Below, piece by piece: positions 1-11,159 of a stretch of DNA of 64,000 nucleotides (the stretch's first letter is position 1; every line of letters begins with the position of its first letter). Position numbers and translations under genes: made by a program. This DNA is from Mesorhabditis belari. Taxonomy: Eukaryota > Nematoda > Chromadorea > Rhabditida > Rhabditidae. The notes under the pieces were generated by a model. That model made no database searches. It worked only from the letters and a program-made list of their open reading frames with translations, and had not been told where the DNA came from. Where the stretch lies: contig CAUEEP010000862.1 in NCBI GenBank assembly GCA_958450365.1, positions 124,001-188,000 on the forward strand, read 5' to 3'.

Positions 1-1648
1 CACATCCAAGTTCTTATTTTTCCTAGTATATCTAACTATAAGTAAGCAATTCCGCAATCAGAAATTGAGTATGCTAAAGATTGAGCGTTTGCTCGAGCAC
101 ACGAACTACGAATGAGTGGATTTAAAGGCAGAAAAGAAAATAATCCTAACCCTTCAGAAAAGCTTAATTCTTTTAGGGATTTTAGGGAAAAGCTTAATCA
201 AAAAATGAAATCTTATCTAATAGTAAGTTTTTACAATTGAGTAAAACTATAAAATCAAGTTGCGTTTCGCGGGAAGAGTAAATGTTGTGTGTGTATTGGA
301 GGGATATCTGATATCCCGTCACACAAGTCTTTTCCCTATTGACGATCAATGGGGAAAGGTAAATATTCATTGAAGAGAGGGGGATTCCCTACACAACGAT
401 TCACCCAATGAGTATACCCAATGAGCCGGAGATGGCTTTGAGCAGCCAAAAGCAAGCTTTACTTGTAATCATCAAGTTAAAGAAGTCATCAAGTTAAAGA
501 AGAAAGCTTTAGGAAGCTAGAAAGTAAAGGTTCTTTGGGGTTTCAATAGCTGGTTCCTTGCAAAATGACAAAGGAAGAGTTGACAAAGGAAGAGTTGAAC
601 CAATAGTTTAGCAAGAGTTGAACCATTGTGAGAGCTGAGAAGATGTTTCTCTTAAAAAAGCTTTGGCTGAATACTTTTTAAAGTGACTATGGATTTAATA
701 CCGTAATCGTTTTCTATTTGGACTATAATTAGGGGTCTTGTGCTTTGTGACTACGAAAACGCACACGTTATGTTGCACTGTTCTATTTCTTTTTCTATTT
801 ATTGATTCTCCAGTAAAAGATAAAAAATCAGTGTGTCAGAATGTTTGCGTTTACGAGAGTCAAAGCACGGGGTAAGCTTTATAAAAGGCGGTAACTGTAA
901 AATTCTAAAGCCATGGTAGGACGAACTGTACTTGGATAGTATTGGTAACAAAGTATTGGATGAGTTCAATACCAAGCGGAAGTGCCCAACAATAGGAGGG
1001 TTCATAGTGAAATGAAAGAGAGAAAAGGGGTTTTCCTGATTCTTTGGTCCTTTCAATAGGTAGTCTCTCGTTTCCCCAATCCATCCCCACCCTGGTCCGT
1101 TCCCTCACAAATACCCACAACAAATAACATAATCCACCGCCCATTCCATTGGACTAGCCCTCGCCCCGTCGACACCAATATTTTCGGTGGTTTTGCTTCA
1201 CCTGTATCTCATGGGAATCTTTCAACGTCTTGCCTGTGAGTAATTCCTGTAATTTCAGTGAGTGGAACATTTTATAAAGGTGGATCACTTAATAAATTAC
1301 CCGAAGCTTCTCTTAATTTTTCTGTTTTACTCACTTTTTTAATCCCTTCTTCATCAAATAAAAATCAAATGAAAATCAAATCGCCAAAATCGGATATCCA
1401 ATTTTGCTTGAAACTATGATTCAGTTCAATTGTTGAATTTGAAAATCAGAAAAGATTTTTTCTTTCTTTTTATTGAGCATTTTCTATTTACAAGCATAAT
1501 CACAGGTTCCCGCATCGAAATCATGTAAATCCACATAAAATATCGTTTTATTGTAAACGGAATGTCGAATGAGAGGATCAAAAATTCATCTAACATCGAA
1601 ATTCATCAGTCGGCAAAATCATCTAACTTCTACACTAGAGTTTAACTT
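1..1648. other. intergenic sequence, no gene seen
   Basis: AT-rich sequence left of the EGF-type gene. I found no reading frame with family motifs and no exon pair with matching phase. Short duplications are visible near 485-600 (AAGTTAAAGAAG and TTGACAAAGGAAGAG each occur twice). The short open frames near 800-1140 overlap in conflicting phases and look like chance. Confidence 0.5.
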
Positions 1649-4600
1649 TTATATGCTTCTTCGCATATGATTTGATCGATTAAAGTAACTATCGGACAAA
1701 GGGTGATCGATTTCTTCGTGAGCATTTTCATTGGAGTGATTAGAAGATCCATTGCTTTGATTCTGATCACTACTTGGCTGTTCTCCAATCACTCCATCTC
1801 TATTTTCTTGATCTCCTTCTCGTTCTTCGGTTTGCTCTCTTGACGTTGATGTCCGTTGCTCTCTTTGCTGTTCCATTGCTTCGTGGATCGTTCGCGGTCG
1901 GGTGAGACGAGATCGACCATTGCGAGGAGTTTCAAGCAACGATGGTCTAAAAGGAGTACTGTAACAAATGATACTATAAATCATAGTACTTGCTATAGTA
2001 CGCTGGTAATAGTCAGCCAGCAGACTGAATATCTTTAGACGATCTGACTATCCTACTGTAACATAACCGATACTGTAAAATATAGTTCAGTCTTCCTACA
2101 GTACGCAGTATTCAGCCAGCAGACTGGCCTGAAAGGTGGGCATTCTAAAATTCCGAACTCTGACAAACAAATCATGGAAATCTAGACCGGGTTACGGTAG
2201 CTTACGGTAGCTTACGGTAGCTTTAGTCGTATTCTAATCAAAGAATACTGTAAAGTCCAACTCTTTTGTCTCATTACACTAAACAAAGTATCCAGTCGAT
2301 AAAACTGAATATTTCATAATGCAATACTCAAGTATAACTGTAGGAGATAATATCCGCTTTTTAAAATATCTTACAATTAGTCACTTATTCAATCTTTTCT
2401 TACTCACCGTAGTGGCGGAATTTTTGTCGCGTCCTCATAACTGGGCAATGGTGGAAGATTTGCTTCGCGGAGTCGGGATGCTAAAAATAGTTAAACAGTG
2501 GTTAGTTAAACAGTTCAACAGTATTGTTCATCAGCTATCTTTTAAGAATCCAATATTCAAATGTATATTCCAAATTTAAGATCCAAACCCCTTTGTGGAG
2601 CGGCGGCCATGTAAGGTGGAGGGCCCTCAATGCCCATGGCTACGAAATGCATCGTTGATAGGGGTTCCCGGGCACCTGAACTTGTATATTGACTTGGATA
2701 AGATATAAAATTATGCTACTTGCAAGTTTTATATTAAAATTTACCTGGTTGGCTCTCATTGACAGCCCTTCTTGGATTTCCACCGAACAATACCCCGAGT
2801 GGATCTCTTCGCGCTCGCACCGTCTGTTGTTGGTACTGAAATTATTGGAACAGTTTAATTCTAAGTCGAATCTAAACAATGTACTAATCTGAAGTCACAG
2901 GTTGATTTTTAAACCAATGCAAAACTTTTTTTGGATCAATGAAAGTCAATGAAAGTGAGTCAAAAGCTACAGCTACTGTTTGATATCCTATAAAGCACTT
3001 TAATTGACAAATTTTGGTACATTAAATCATTATCAAGATATTCAATCAACCGGTTCACCGACCTGAACCTGCATTCGATGTTTCATCAGCAAATACATCG
3101 AAATGACAAGCACAATAATCATTATCATACTGAACACCGTCCCCGAGATATCCCGCGAGAATAACTCGTTACCCTGAAAGGATTTTCGAATTTAAATCAA
3201 GTTTCGATACAAAGATCTTACCGTACTTTTATCCTAACAAACTATAATCAATAATTTTTACCGTATTCTCTCCATATCTCTGAAATCGCGAGCTCACCGT
3301 CCGATTCGTGTCGATCTCGCAGTGATACCCGAGAAATGTGGGAGGGCATGAGCATCTAGAAAATTTTCTTTTCAAATATTTCAAAGTTTCAATCAAATCC
3401 AAGAAATATTGAATTATTTGAGTGTCAAAGGAATGAGGCATTAATCTTTAGGCATTGGCATTTCTTTAGGCATCTTAACCCTATCAAATTTGAAAACATT
3501 TCCCAACCATTGAAACCATTTCCCTATGGGTTATATCTAATTATTTGTAGCCAAAATACGGGAAAAGAAAAATGTCTCAAGATCAGCACAAATTAGAGAT
3601 TTTGCTTGGAGATACAACAAATGAACCCTGCCAATCGATTCCCCGACCCCGAAAACCCCTGGGTACAAACTTTTGGCTTCATATCTCATCTGAGCAATGT
3701 TTATAGAACAGAAGAAATTGTAGAAACTATTTGAAAGTACTGTAACATACTTTCGATTGCTCTCCATCCCTCCATTTAAACACAACATATCCCTGCACTC
3801 TTCTCCCTGATAGAATGGAACGCACGAGCAGTATTCTCGACCATCCATTCCTAAGAACAAATTTTGTAACTATTATACAAATCTTTATAAAATACGATCA
3901 ATGTACTCGATTTGCTATTCGTACAAAGTTCCTAACCACCTTTTAACTTTTGTCCTTGCTCACAGAATTTCTCGCATAATTCTCCAAAATACGGATCCGG
4001 ACAGAGACATCGACCGCCAAACGAAAGCGATCGGCGACCCCCATGAAGACATGATGGAAGAGGCCGGCAATGGGCATCCACTGGAGTATTTGGATCTGAA
4101 AATTGATAGTGATTTAAAAATTGAATTCTTTAACCTTCTGGGCATTTACATTTCACACCATAACCCGTGTAGGTGTTCAGATTGAACAACGCGTACGCAG
4201 CCAGCAAGAAATCGCCCTCGAAAACTCGGCAACCCTAAAAATGTTGCAAATTGGAGCTTTCTTATTGAATTTAACATTTTAAATGCAAATTTCAGCTTAT
4301 ATAAAATAGAATCGAAACCTCAGCTGGAACGACTCCCCTCTCGTCAATCGCATAATCGGAGACAGTTTGAGTCCAATTGGTGATCAGCTGAATATCCAAT
4401 TTTATATGACAATCTGCTACAGGATCCCAGAAAGACATTCAGTCAAAAAGAAGGCATATCTTTGAAGACTAACTACTCAGTCTTGACGAGAGATACGGTA
4501 GCTTACTGTAAGCTTGCAGTAAGTGGTATTACGCCAGTTGAGGGCCACTTTTTTTTTCTTCAAAGCCACTGAAGTCCCAAAACTCGGCTTAAAACGCCTT

Positions 4601-5291
4601 TTCCCAGGCTCTCGTTGTGTTTTTCGGAATCTACGCATAAAATTACCCCAGAAAAAGAGATTTTGAAGAAAAAGTAGCTTCTCCAACCGTACCCAATAAG
4701 TTCTAGTGTTAATCGTTGTTATAAAAGATTGATTACCTTCTCATTTTCGGGCTTCGGCTCTCCACCCCGACAACACGTCACTTTGTAGGATCTTGGAAGC
4801 CAGAGGGGACCATGAAAATCAACTCCGGGAATGGGACTTGATGAGGCTGGAGGTGGGGCGCGGGTGGACGCCTGGAAAAAGATTAAATACTGTGATTCTT
4901 TCAGATAACTGCATCCTTTTCAACATGTTCTGAAAACTTACGGGAATGATATTCGGCGAGAGAATCGAGGCGAATCTTTGTTGATCACTTTGTGCATTCA
5001 ACGGTGAATCAAATAAAGGAATCACTTGATGGAAAACTCCATTTTGGGAAATATGAGAGGACGAAGTGGCTGTAAAAAAACAAATTATCGTTTAAACCCA
5101 GTGTCAAATAGGGATCACGGATAAACAGACTTTTAATATTTTTAGTTGATCACTCATTTTATATTGTATTTTGCATTAACTTTGAGTCAAGTCTACATTT
5201 AAATTGTTCTACATTCAATTGTTTTACCTGCATCAATCGATGAACACCCTAGAAAAATGAGGAAAATCGAAAACGATCGAATCTTTCTCAT
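1649..5291 (-). CDS. EGF-like type I membrane protein with PY-motif cytosolic tail
   Basis: Probable cell-surface receptor or adhesion protein; the exact family is not recognised. Exon 1 (5291-5228) encodes a signal peptide (MRKIRSFSIFLIFLGCSSID). Exons at 5069-4942 and 4871-4737 follow in phase and encode a Ser/Pro-rich stretch. Exons between about 4416 and 3300 encode cysteine-rich EGF-like modules, e.g. GGRCLCPDPYFGELCEKFCE, YCSCVPFYQGEECRD and CSCPPTFLGYHCEID. The exon near 3177-3060 holds the membrane helix (SMIMIIVLVISMYLLMKHR). The tail exons are about 2844-2751, 2675-2589 (PPPY), 2480-2408 (LPSYEDAT) and the last exon ending at 1649, which is Q/E/N-rich and disordered. Tail phases chain exactly. 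The 4737/4416 junction is not resolved: phase requires either a GTGGAG donor inside exon 3 or a missed small exon. A 12-nt microexon near 3228 is possible. Introns carry two repeats. PY motifs suggest binding to WW-domain (Nedd4-type) ligases; that is inference. Confidence 0.75.
2191..2222. repeat. short tandem repeat (CTTACGGTAG)n
   Basis: Three head-to-tail copies of a 10-bp unit inside the last intron of the EGF-type gene. Confidence 0.8.
3540..3745. repeat. dispersed about 180-bp repeat, copy 1
   Basis: Starts near TTTGTAGCCAAAATACGGGA and runs to CAATGTTTATAGAACA. Nearly the same sequence occurs at 15735-15900, and a shorter copy at 44998-45085. Here it lies in an intron of the EGF-type gene. 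No transposase or terminal repeat is seen; the family is not recognised. Confidence 0.75.
4535..4690. repeat. palindromic miniature element in intron
   Basis: Begins with TTGAGGGCCACTTTTTTTTT and carries AAACGCCTTTTCC and GTTTTTCGGAATCTACGC. Related sequence, rearranged, occurs at 37320-37440, and the leading end recurs at 52008-52045. It contains a chance open frame on the minus strand. Family not recognised; probably a MITE. Confidence 0.55.
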
Positions 5292-8200
5292 GTCAACTCC
5301 CGTCCTCGAGGCATAGAATTGTTGAAATGAGGGGTGGTCACCCTGAATTCGATCAATTCATAGTTATCAGACGTTTGATGACACCCTTTTCCCATTACAA
5401 TCTAACTTTGAGCTCAAATATCTTGGTGTTGCGCTGTTCAATTTAAATGTTCTTGATATCATTAGATGCGCCAAGTCTTTCTCTATCGATTGGTACAAAA
5501 ACTATTTAAATTGGTCAGCCCAGCACAAAGAAATTTGAGCTCAAAGTTGGATTACCAATGGCAAAGGGGCTAGGCAAAAAAAACTCCCACAATCTTTTCA
5601 TCGAGAAATGGGGGATTGATCAAAGGAAATGAGTGAAGAGAAAACAATAAAGCTTGCAATAAAACAATTACAATTACAATTACAATAAAACACTGTTACC
5701 ATTTATATATACAATGTGCAAAAAATAAACCGAATGGCAGAGGTCACAAGTGTCACTTTTTGAGACGAAAGAGGGGATTTGTTTGAAGGGATTTGTCAGA
5801 AAATTTTCTTTGCGTAAATATAAGGGTAACAAGGTCCAACACGGCGACACATAAAGGAGAAATCCCCCGAAAATGGGACCCCATTTCCTTTCTTTTCTTT
5901 TCTTTTTTTCTCTTTCAAAAACGAATCCTTGGGGACATTTTCACTCTCCGAAAGGGTTCTGTTTATGCTTTATGGTTTGTTTCCCTGAAAAGAAAAGGGA
6001 AAAGCGTATGGAAACGGAATTTGGCTTTGACTATGCTTTGCTTTGCTTTGCGTCTGTAATTTGGATAGGTGTACTTTGTGCTAAAGAAAATGTAAACAAA
6101 TCCTTTTCTGGTGCACTCAAATATTCAATTGCCGTTTTGTCAAAAATTCCCATCTTTGCCAGGTAGAGAGAAATGAAAAATTAGTCAAAAAAAGCAAAAA
6201 AACTCGTTTTTCGGTAAAAGGTCAGAGAAAAGGGGGAAAGATGTCTCAAATAAAATGAACTGTTATTTCAAATAGGAAAATTTTAAGGGGAAAACGGCAA
6301 GACAAATCATAGACAAGGCAAGACAGATTCAATTTCTGTAATAGCTATGCATTGACAGAGTATTGGGGAAATTTTCCCAGCCTGTCACCCCTTTTTCGTC
6401 CCGCCAAATGGGAAAATTTCATTCATTTTTGAGGAGATTGCGAGTGGGAATGGGAGTCGACAATGAGTATACGTCAATATAGAAACATTACTCCAAAAAA
6501 CGAAAATACATTATAGAGAAAGAAGAGAGAAAATACTAGAGGCTTCAGGCAGAATTTTACAAGGATTGTGATTAATGCTTATCAATGCTTGAAAGGTACA
6601 GAGAATAGGAGCAAGTGATGCATTCTAACGTCTTCATGCAATCGTTTTATATGAGGAATTTGATTGAAAATGTCAATCTCTTGGTCCAATGTAGATCTGA
6701 AGTAAGGTCAGATAAAAGTTACCTTAGAAAAAGTGATCAAAACTTGAGATTCAAGTGTGATATCCGAGAACAAAAACTATAAGGAGGGCGTTTCACACAG
6801 TGATTGGCAGAAATCGACATGGAAAGAAGGGAAACGAATAAATGATTGATCAAGGAGAAAAGAGAAAAAAGGAAAACAACTAGGAAACTCGTCCTTTCCC
6901 CCTTCTTTAACCTTCCCTTTCCATTTCATCTCATTCTTTTCATTTCTCTTTTCTGTGACCTTTTTCCACTGCCATTCCCCCATCATCATTTCACCACAAC
7001 AACGAGAAAAAAAGTTCAGTGTCTTGTCTTCTTTTTGAATCTATAGGGTCAATGCCGATGTGTGTCAGTGTCATTTGATACAAGACAGTGAAATGAAATA
7101 AGACTATTTACTTGATTAAATGTGAATATTTTCGAAATTAATGTATTGAAGAGCATTTAAAGATTAAATTCTTTGAAACTTTATTGAGAAAAGACTGAAT
7201 CTAGTTTGTGACATGAGAAAACCTTAGCTTAATCGTTTCTCAATGGAAGAATGTTTAAAAATTCAATGTTCAATTCAATTCAAGTTCTATTTAGTGCTTT
7301 AGTAAATAAATCAGAGAAAAGCAATAAGAAAATTCATTTTAACGACCGTTTTCAATCAATATTTTATGATAATTTCTTGGATTCTTGTCTTTAATAAGAT
7401 AAAACTTATTCTAAAGCCTAGGGCAAACCAAGATATGATTAAAAGAAAGGCTTATTCTTCTCTCCAAATTCCCTATTATTCTCTATTGGTCTTTTTTGGG
7501 GGAAAAGAGGGACCGATTAGTATGGGCGAATCGAATAGAGAAAAGGAAATAAAGAAATGAAGGGCAATTGGGGAATGCCAATGAAATGAGAAAGGCATTT
7601 ATGAAGAAGAAAATGAAAAGAATGAAGGTAACGCGCTAAAAGCTTGTCTCCCAAAAATATCGGATCAAAAATATTCAGTCAATTGAATCCATTTCAAAAG
7701 TGACACCCTTGTGAACATTTATTGATATTTATTGATATCTTTCCCTTTCTTTCCCTTCCTTTCCCCTTCTTTCTTTACTTTTTCAGATCCACTTAGGAAT
7801 CAACTTAAAATGGTCACTGAAGTTGGAGAATTTTAGTGCCACGAGAGGAGATCAACAACGCAATAACACAATAGATTAACAATTGTGATAGGAGCATTGC
7901 TTTTAAGCATGGCTTTGTATTTGGGTGATTAACTGGATTTGGTTGAGCGCGATTAACTTTTCACGCAAGAAAGCGCGCGTAAAGCAAAGAGAGACTGAAG
8001 CATAATAATAAAAAATGTAGATTAAAACATTTCCTTTACAAAATTTTTGCGTAATACAAAGAAGTTGTGGAGTTGATTTTACGAGAAAAGGAATACAAAG
8101 GGGGATTGTATGGAATGTATTGTGTGGAAGCATGGAGATGGAAAAGTAAAGAAAGAAGGGGAAAGGAAGGGAAAGGAAGGGAAAGAAAGGGGAAGAAAGG

Positions 8201-9423
8201 GATACCGTCTGTCTCACTTCTTTTTGAATACCTTTCACTAACTTCTCTCTCTTTTTTCTTTTCTCCAGTCTCGTCCCGACAAATGTTGACACGCGAAAGG
8301 AAGCGGATGAGGAAAGAAAAGGGAAATAATTGTGAGACGTGAAAGAACGAAAGAGGAACCATTTCCCCTCCGCACCAACCACTCCGGTACCCAAACATTG
8401 GCCAAATATGGGATAACAAGGGAAATGTGTCAACACATTCTCTATATTTTGTGATGTGCAACCAAAAGTCAGATTTGGTCCATCGAAACATACGAGGTCA
8501 AAAGTCAAAAGGAATTTTCTTGATTTTGCCAATGTTATCACAAAGTTACGCTAATCTTAAGAGGCGAAATTTTGAAAATTTCAAAAAAACGCCATAAAAC
8601 ATGTCTTCTTATTTTTGATTCTCTATCTGCTGCCAAATTTTCAGCCTAATCGGTCGATCACAGCCAACATTGAACATAAAACTTCGTGCATCGATTTAAA
8701 AAGCGCTGATCCAAAAAGATTAAAAAAAATGGCAACACAAAAGTTTTGTATTTGGGTGTAGATGTGCGACCAAAAGTCGGTTTCTGCCGATCTCAACAAA
8801 AGTGTACGGACAGACGGACGGAGATCTTATTTTATATATAATGATGTTTACGGTAAATCATTTTAGGATATAAGTGGCAGTTCCTATGGTGCTAAAATTT
8901 TTTGAAGCTATCGTTAAACCAGTTGAACGGATGTTTTTCTAAAATACATTCCTGCTCTCTAGCCACCGTCATCCACAAGATCGAAAGGGGCTCAAGTCTT
9001 AGATTGTCAATCATCATAGGTAAGTGATTGACAACAGACAGACAACAGACATTTTATATAAGATCTGTGAAATGGCTTTTTCGAGGTGTATTCGTCTATT
9101 TCGAGGTGTAACTTGATTATTCTCGAGAGATTTCGTGAAATTTGAAACCAAAATATTTCAATCTTCAATCTGTCAAAAAACAAACTTTAAAACATCCTTC
9201 GAGAAGTAGAAGTAAAGAAAATATACAAATAAAGAAAAAAAATTTGACGTGGGACGTGGGACTATTAAAAACCAGGTTAAAAAGCAACCAAAGAAGTTGT
9301 CAAAGTTGAAACACTAAATTTTTAAAAGGTAATAGTAAGAATTGTTAACTGTTAGATTCCAAAGTTAAAACAATGAATATGGCGTAGCCGATTTGCTTTG
9401 AAAAATTTTCGCTAGTCGATTTG
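5292..9423. other. intergenic region with purine/pyrimidine-rich tracts and repeat tails
   Basis: No host gene supported. Strong polypyrimidine or polypurine segments occur near 5885-5915, 6850-6960, 7740-7785 and 8140-8265; these create long but low-complexity open frames. At about 8600-8850 there is sequence ending in GTGTACGGACAGACGGACGG, which resembles the tails of the SINE-like repeats at 14.9 and 19.5 kb. The promoter of the EGF-type gene should lie just above 5291, but no defined element was recognised. Confidence 0.5.
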
Positions 9424-9672
9424 CTAAGCCTTGAATTTCAGCGATCTTAGAATGACGAACTTCATTAAGTGATCCTGATATACCATAAGAAACTTGTAAA
9501 CACTATCGGGAACGGATTGTAGATAAATGAGATCGACTTGGCATCGCTCGCTCTGCTCCTGTGTGGCAATCGACTTGATGGCAATTCCCTTCTTTGCAAC
9601 CCCCTTCTTCAACTCGCACTCCGGGCACAGTTTAACAAAGAGATTGGAAATAGATCCTGAAAATCGAAACAA
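9424..9672 (-). pseudogene. integrase (rve) core fragment of a mobile element
   Basis: An 82-residue frame contains CQVDLIYLQSVPDSVYKFLM followed by VYQDHLMKFVILRSLK. This matches the start of the retroviral-type integrase catalytic core as found in Ginger/Gypsy-like elements and their host-domesticated relatives, including the first Asp (QVDLI) and the YQDHLxKF motif. The upstream part keeps a CPEC-containing zinc-binding remnant. No gag, protease, reverse transcriptase or later catalytic residues follow, so it is a fragment. Similar palindromic motifs (CTAGC with GAAAATTTTTC) flank it at 9385-9425 and 10360-10400. Confidence 0.7.
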
Positions 9673-9688
9673 ACTCCGAGAAAATCTA

Positions 9689-10206
9689 TTGGGTTGGTGA
9701 ATTGAAAACTGCCGGACTTTGAACTAAAATTTATTGAACATAAAACCATCAATTCATTCCAAATAATTTCCATTATTATTGACGACTTCTGCCCATTTTA
9801 CAGGCAATTTGCGGATTCCTCTTTCGTAGTAGGATTTTGGTTTGTGTGTGAGACAAGTGTGAGATTCAAAAATGGAGGACTGGAGATGTTCCAGTTTGAG
9901 CGTTTCTTTAAAAGAAACCCATTTTGGTGTCAATAGAAAAGTTGTAGAGAATCAAAAATTAGGCTTATAGCCAAATTTCCAAAAAGATACACTTAGTAGT
10001 TTCACTTAAAATGCAAGTTTTGTGAAAATTCGTAAATTTGGTATTTCTTGAAAACCAGTTTTTGAATCGTTCTGAAAATTTGGATATAAGCTTGATTTTT
10101 GATTTTCCACAACTTTTCTATTGACACCAAAATGGGTTTCTTTTGAAGAAAGTGCTCAAACTGTCAAATATGACAATAGCCCGCAGTTTTCAATTCATCA
10201 ACCCAA
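9689..10206. mobile_element. mariner-like non-autonomous element with long inverted arms
   Basis: About 518 bp flanked by TA. Ends are TTGGGTTGGTGAATTGAAAA and its inverse TTTTCAATTCATCAACCCAA. The arms pair well inward: a segment with AAACCCATTTTGGTGTCAAT near 9915-9940 is mirrored near 10120-10140. No transposase frame. Solo ends (CACCAACCCAATAATTAG) follow at about 10270 and 10306, so the family has inserted here repeatedly. Confidence 0.8.
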
Positions 10207-11159
10207 TAGTTTTGTTTATCTTTGAATATTCACCAAATTATCAGTTAAACAGTAACGAATACGCTCTCCACCAACCCAATAATTAGTGTATTCAATAATA
10301 ATTATTCACCAACCCAATAATTAGCAAATTGATAGCCGATATGAATCGAAATAGCAAATCGGCTAGCGAAAATTTTTCAAAGAAAATCGGCTAGCCAATA
10401 TGCTTTCACAACAAATCAGTTGAAATAGCAAATCGGCTACGATATATACAATTTGATTGGCAGGAGGAAAAGAAAGAAACGATTCACATTGATGGGTGAG
10501 ATGAAGAGGAGAGGGAAGAGCAGCGGGAAGACGAGATGATTGACTGAAGGGAGGGATTCGAATAAATCTGCCTACCTGTCCCCATCCTTTTTTTTCACAG
10601 ATCCCCAAAATGTGCCGATCTCTATTCTCCCCTTTTCCCTCAAAAGCTGAACCTGTCGATGCGGCAGAAAAGCGAGAGATCAAAGAGATTCTAGCCCCAT
10701 ACTCGCCCGGGTAACAATCAACACAGATGTGTAGTAGACTGTACAATTGAAATTGAGTGAGTCAGAAAAGGATACTCAAATGATAACAAGGAAATGAATT
10801 TTCAGAAATACTTATTCACTGACAGCTAACATCAGACACTGACAGCTAACATTAGACCTCAAAAAAAACTGTTGGAGTACAGTAGCACTTTAAACCATAA
10901 AACCTGTGGTAGTTTTTTTTTTGGTTGGTTGCTGAGAAATGGAGACTTTATAAACGATTGCCACTCACTATTAGCTGATTAGAATTAGAATATGGCTATT
11001 CGGCGGAATATTGAACATTAAATCCATTAAAATTTTCAAAAAGAAGAAGTTCAGAAAAGAAGTCTTGCAGAAAGGCTTCCTTTTACAGTCTGGTTAGTTT
11101 TTTTTTGCACATTCAATCACTAATAGACAGTAAAAATGTATCCTTTAAACCGTGGATCA

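Noticed and set aside
7903..8541. 212-codon open frame on the minus strand
   Set aside because: Driven by a purine/pyrimidine-rich tract; a 151-codon frame overlaps it in another phase. No family motif.
10363..10746. 127-codon open frame on the minus strand
   Set aside because: No recognisable motif, ends in repeat sequence, and no matching exon with compatible phase nearby.
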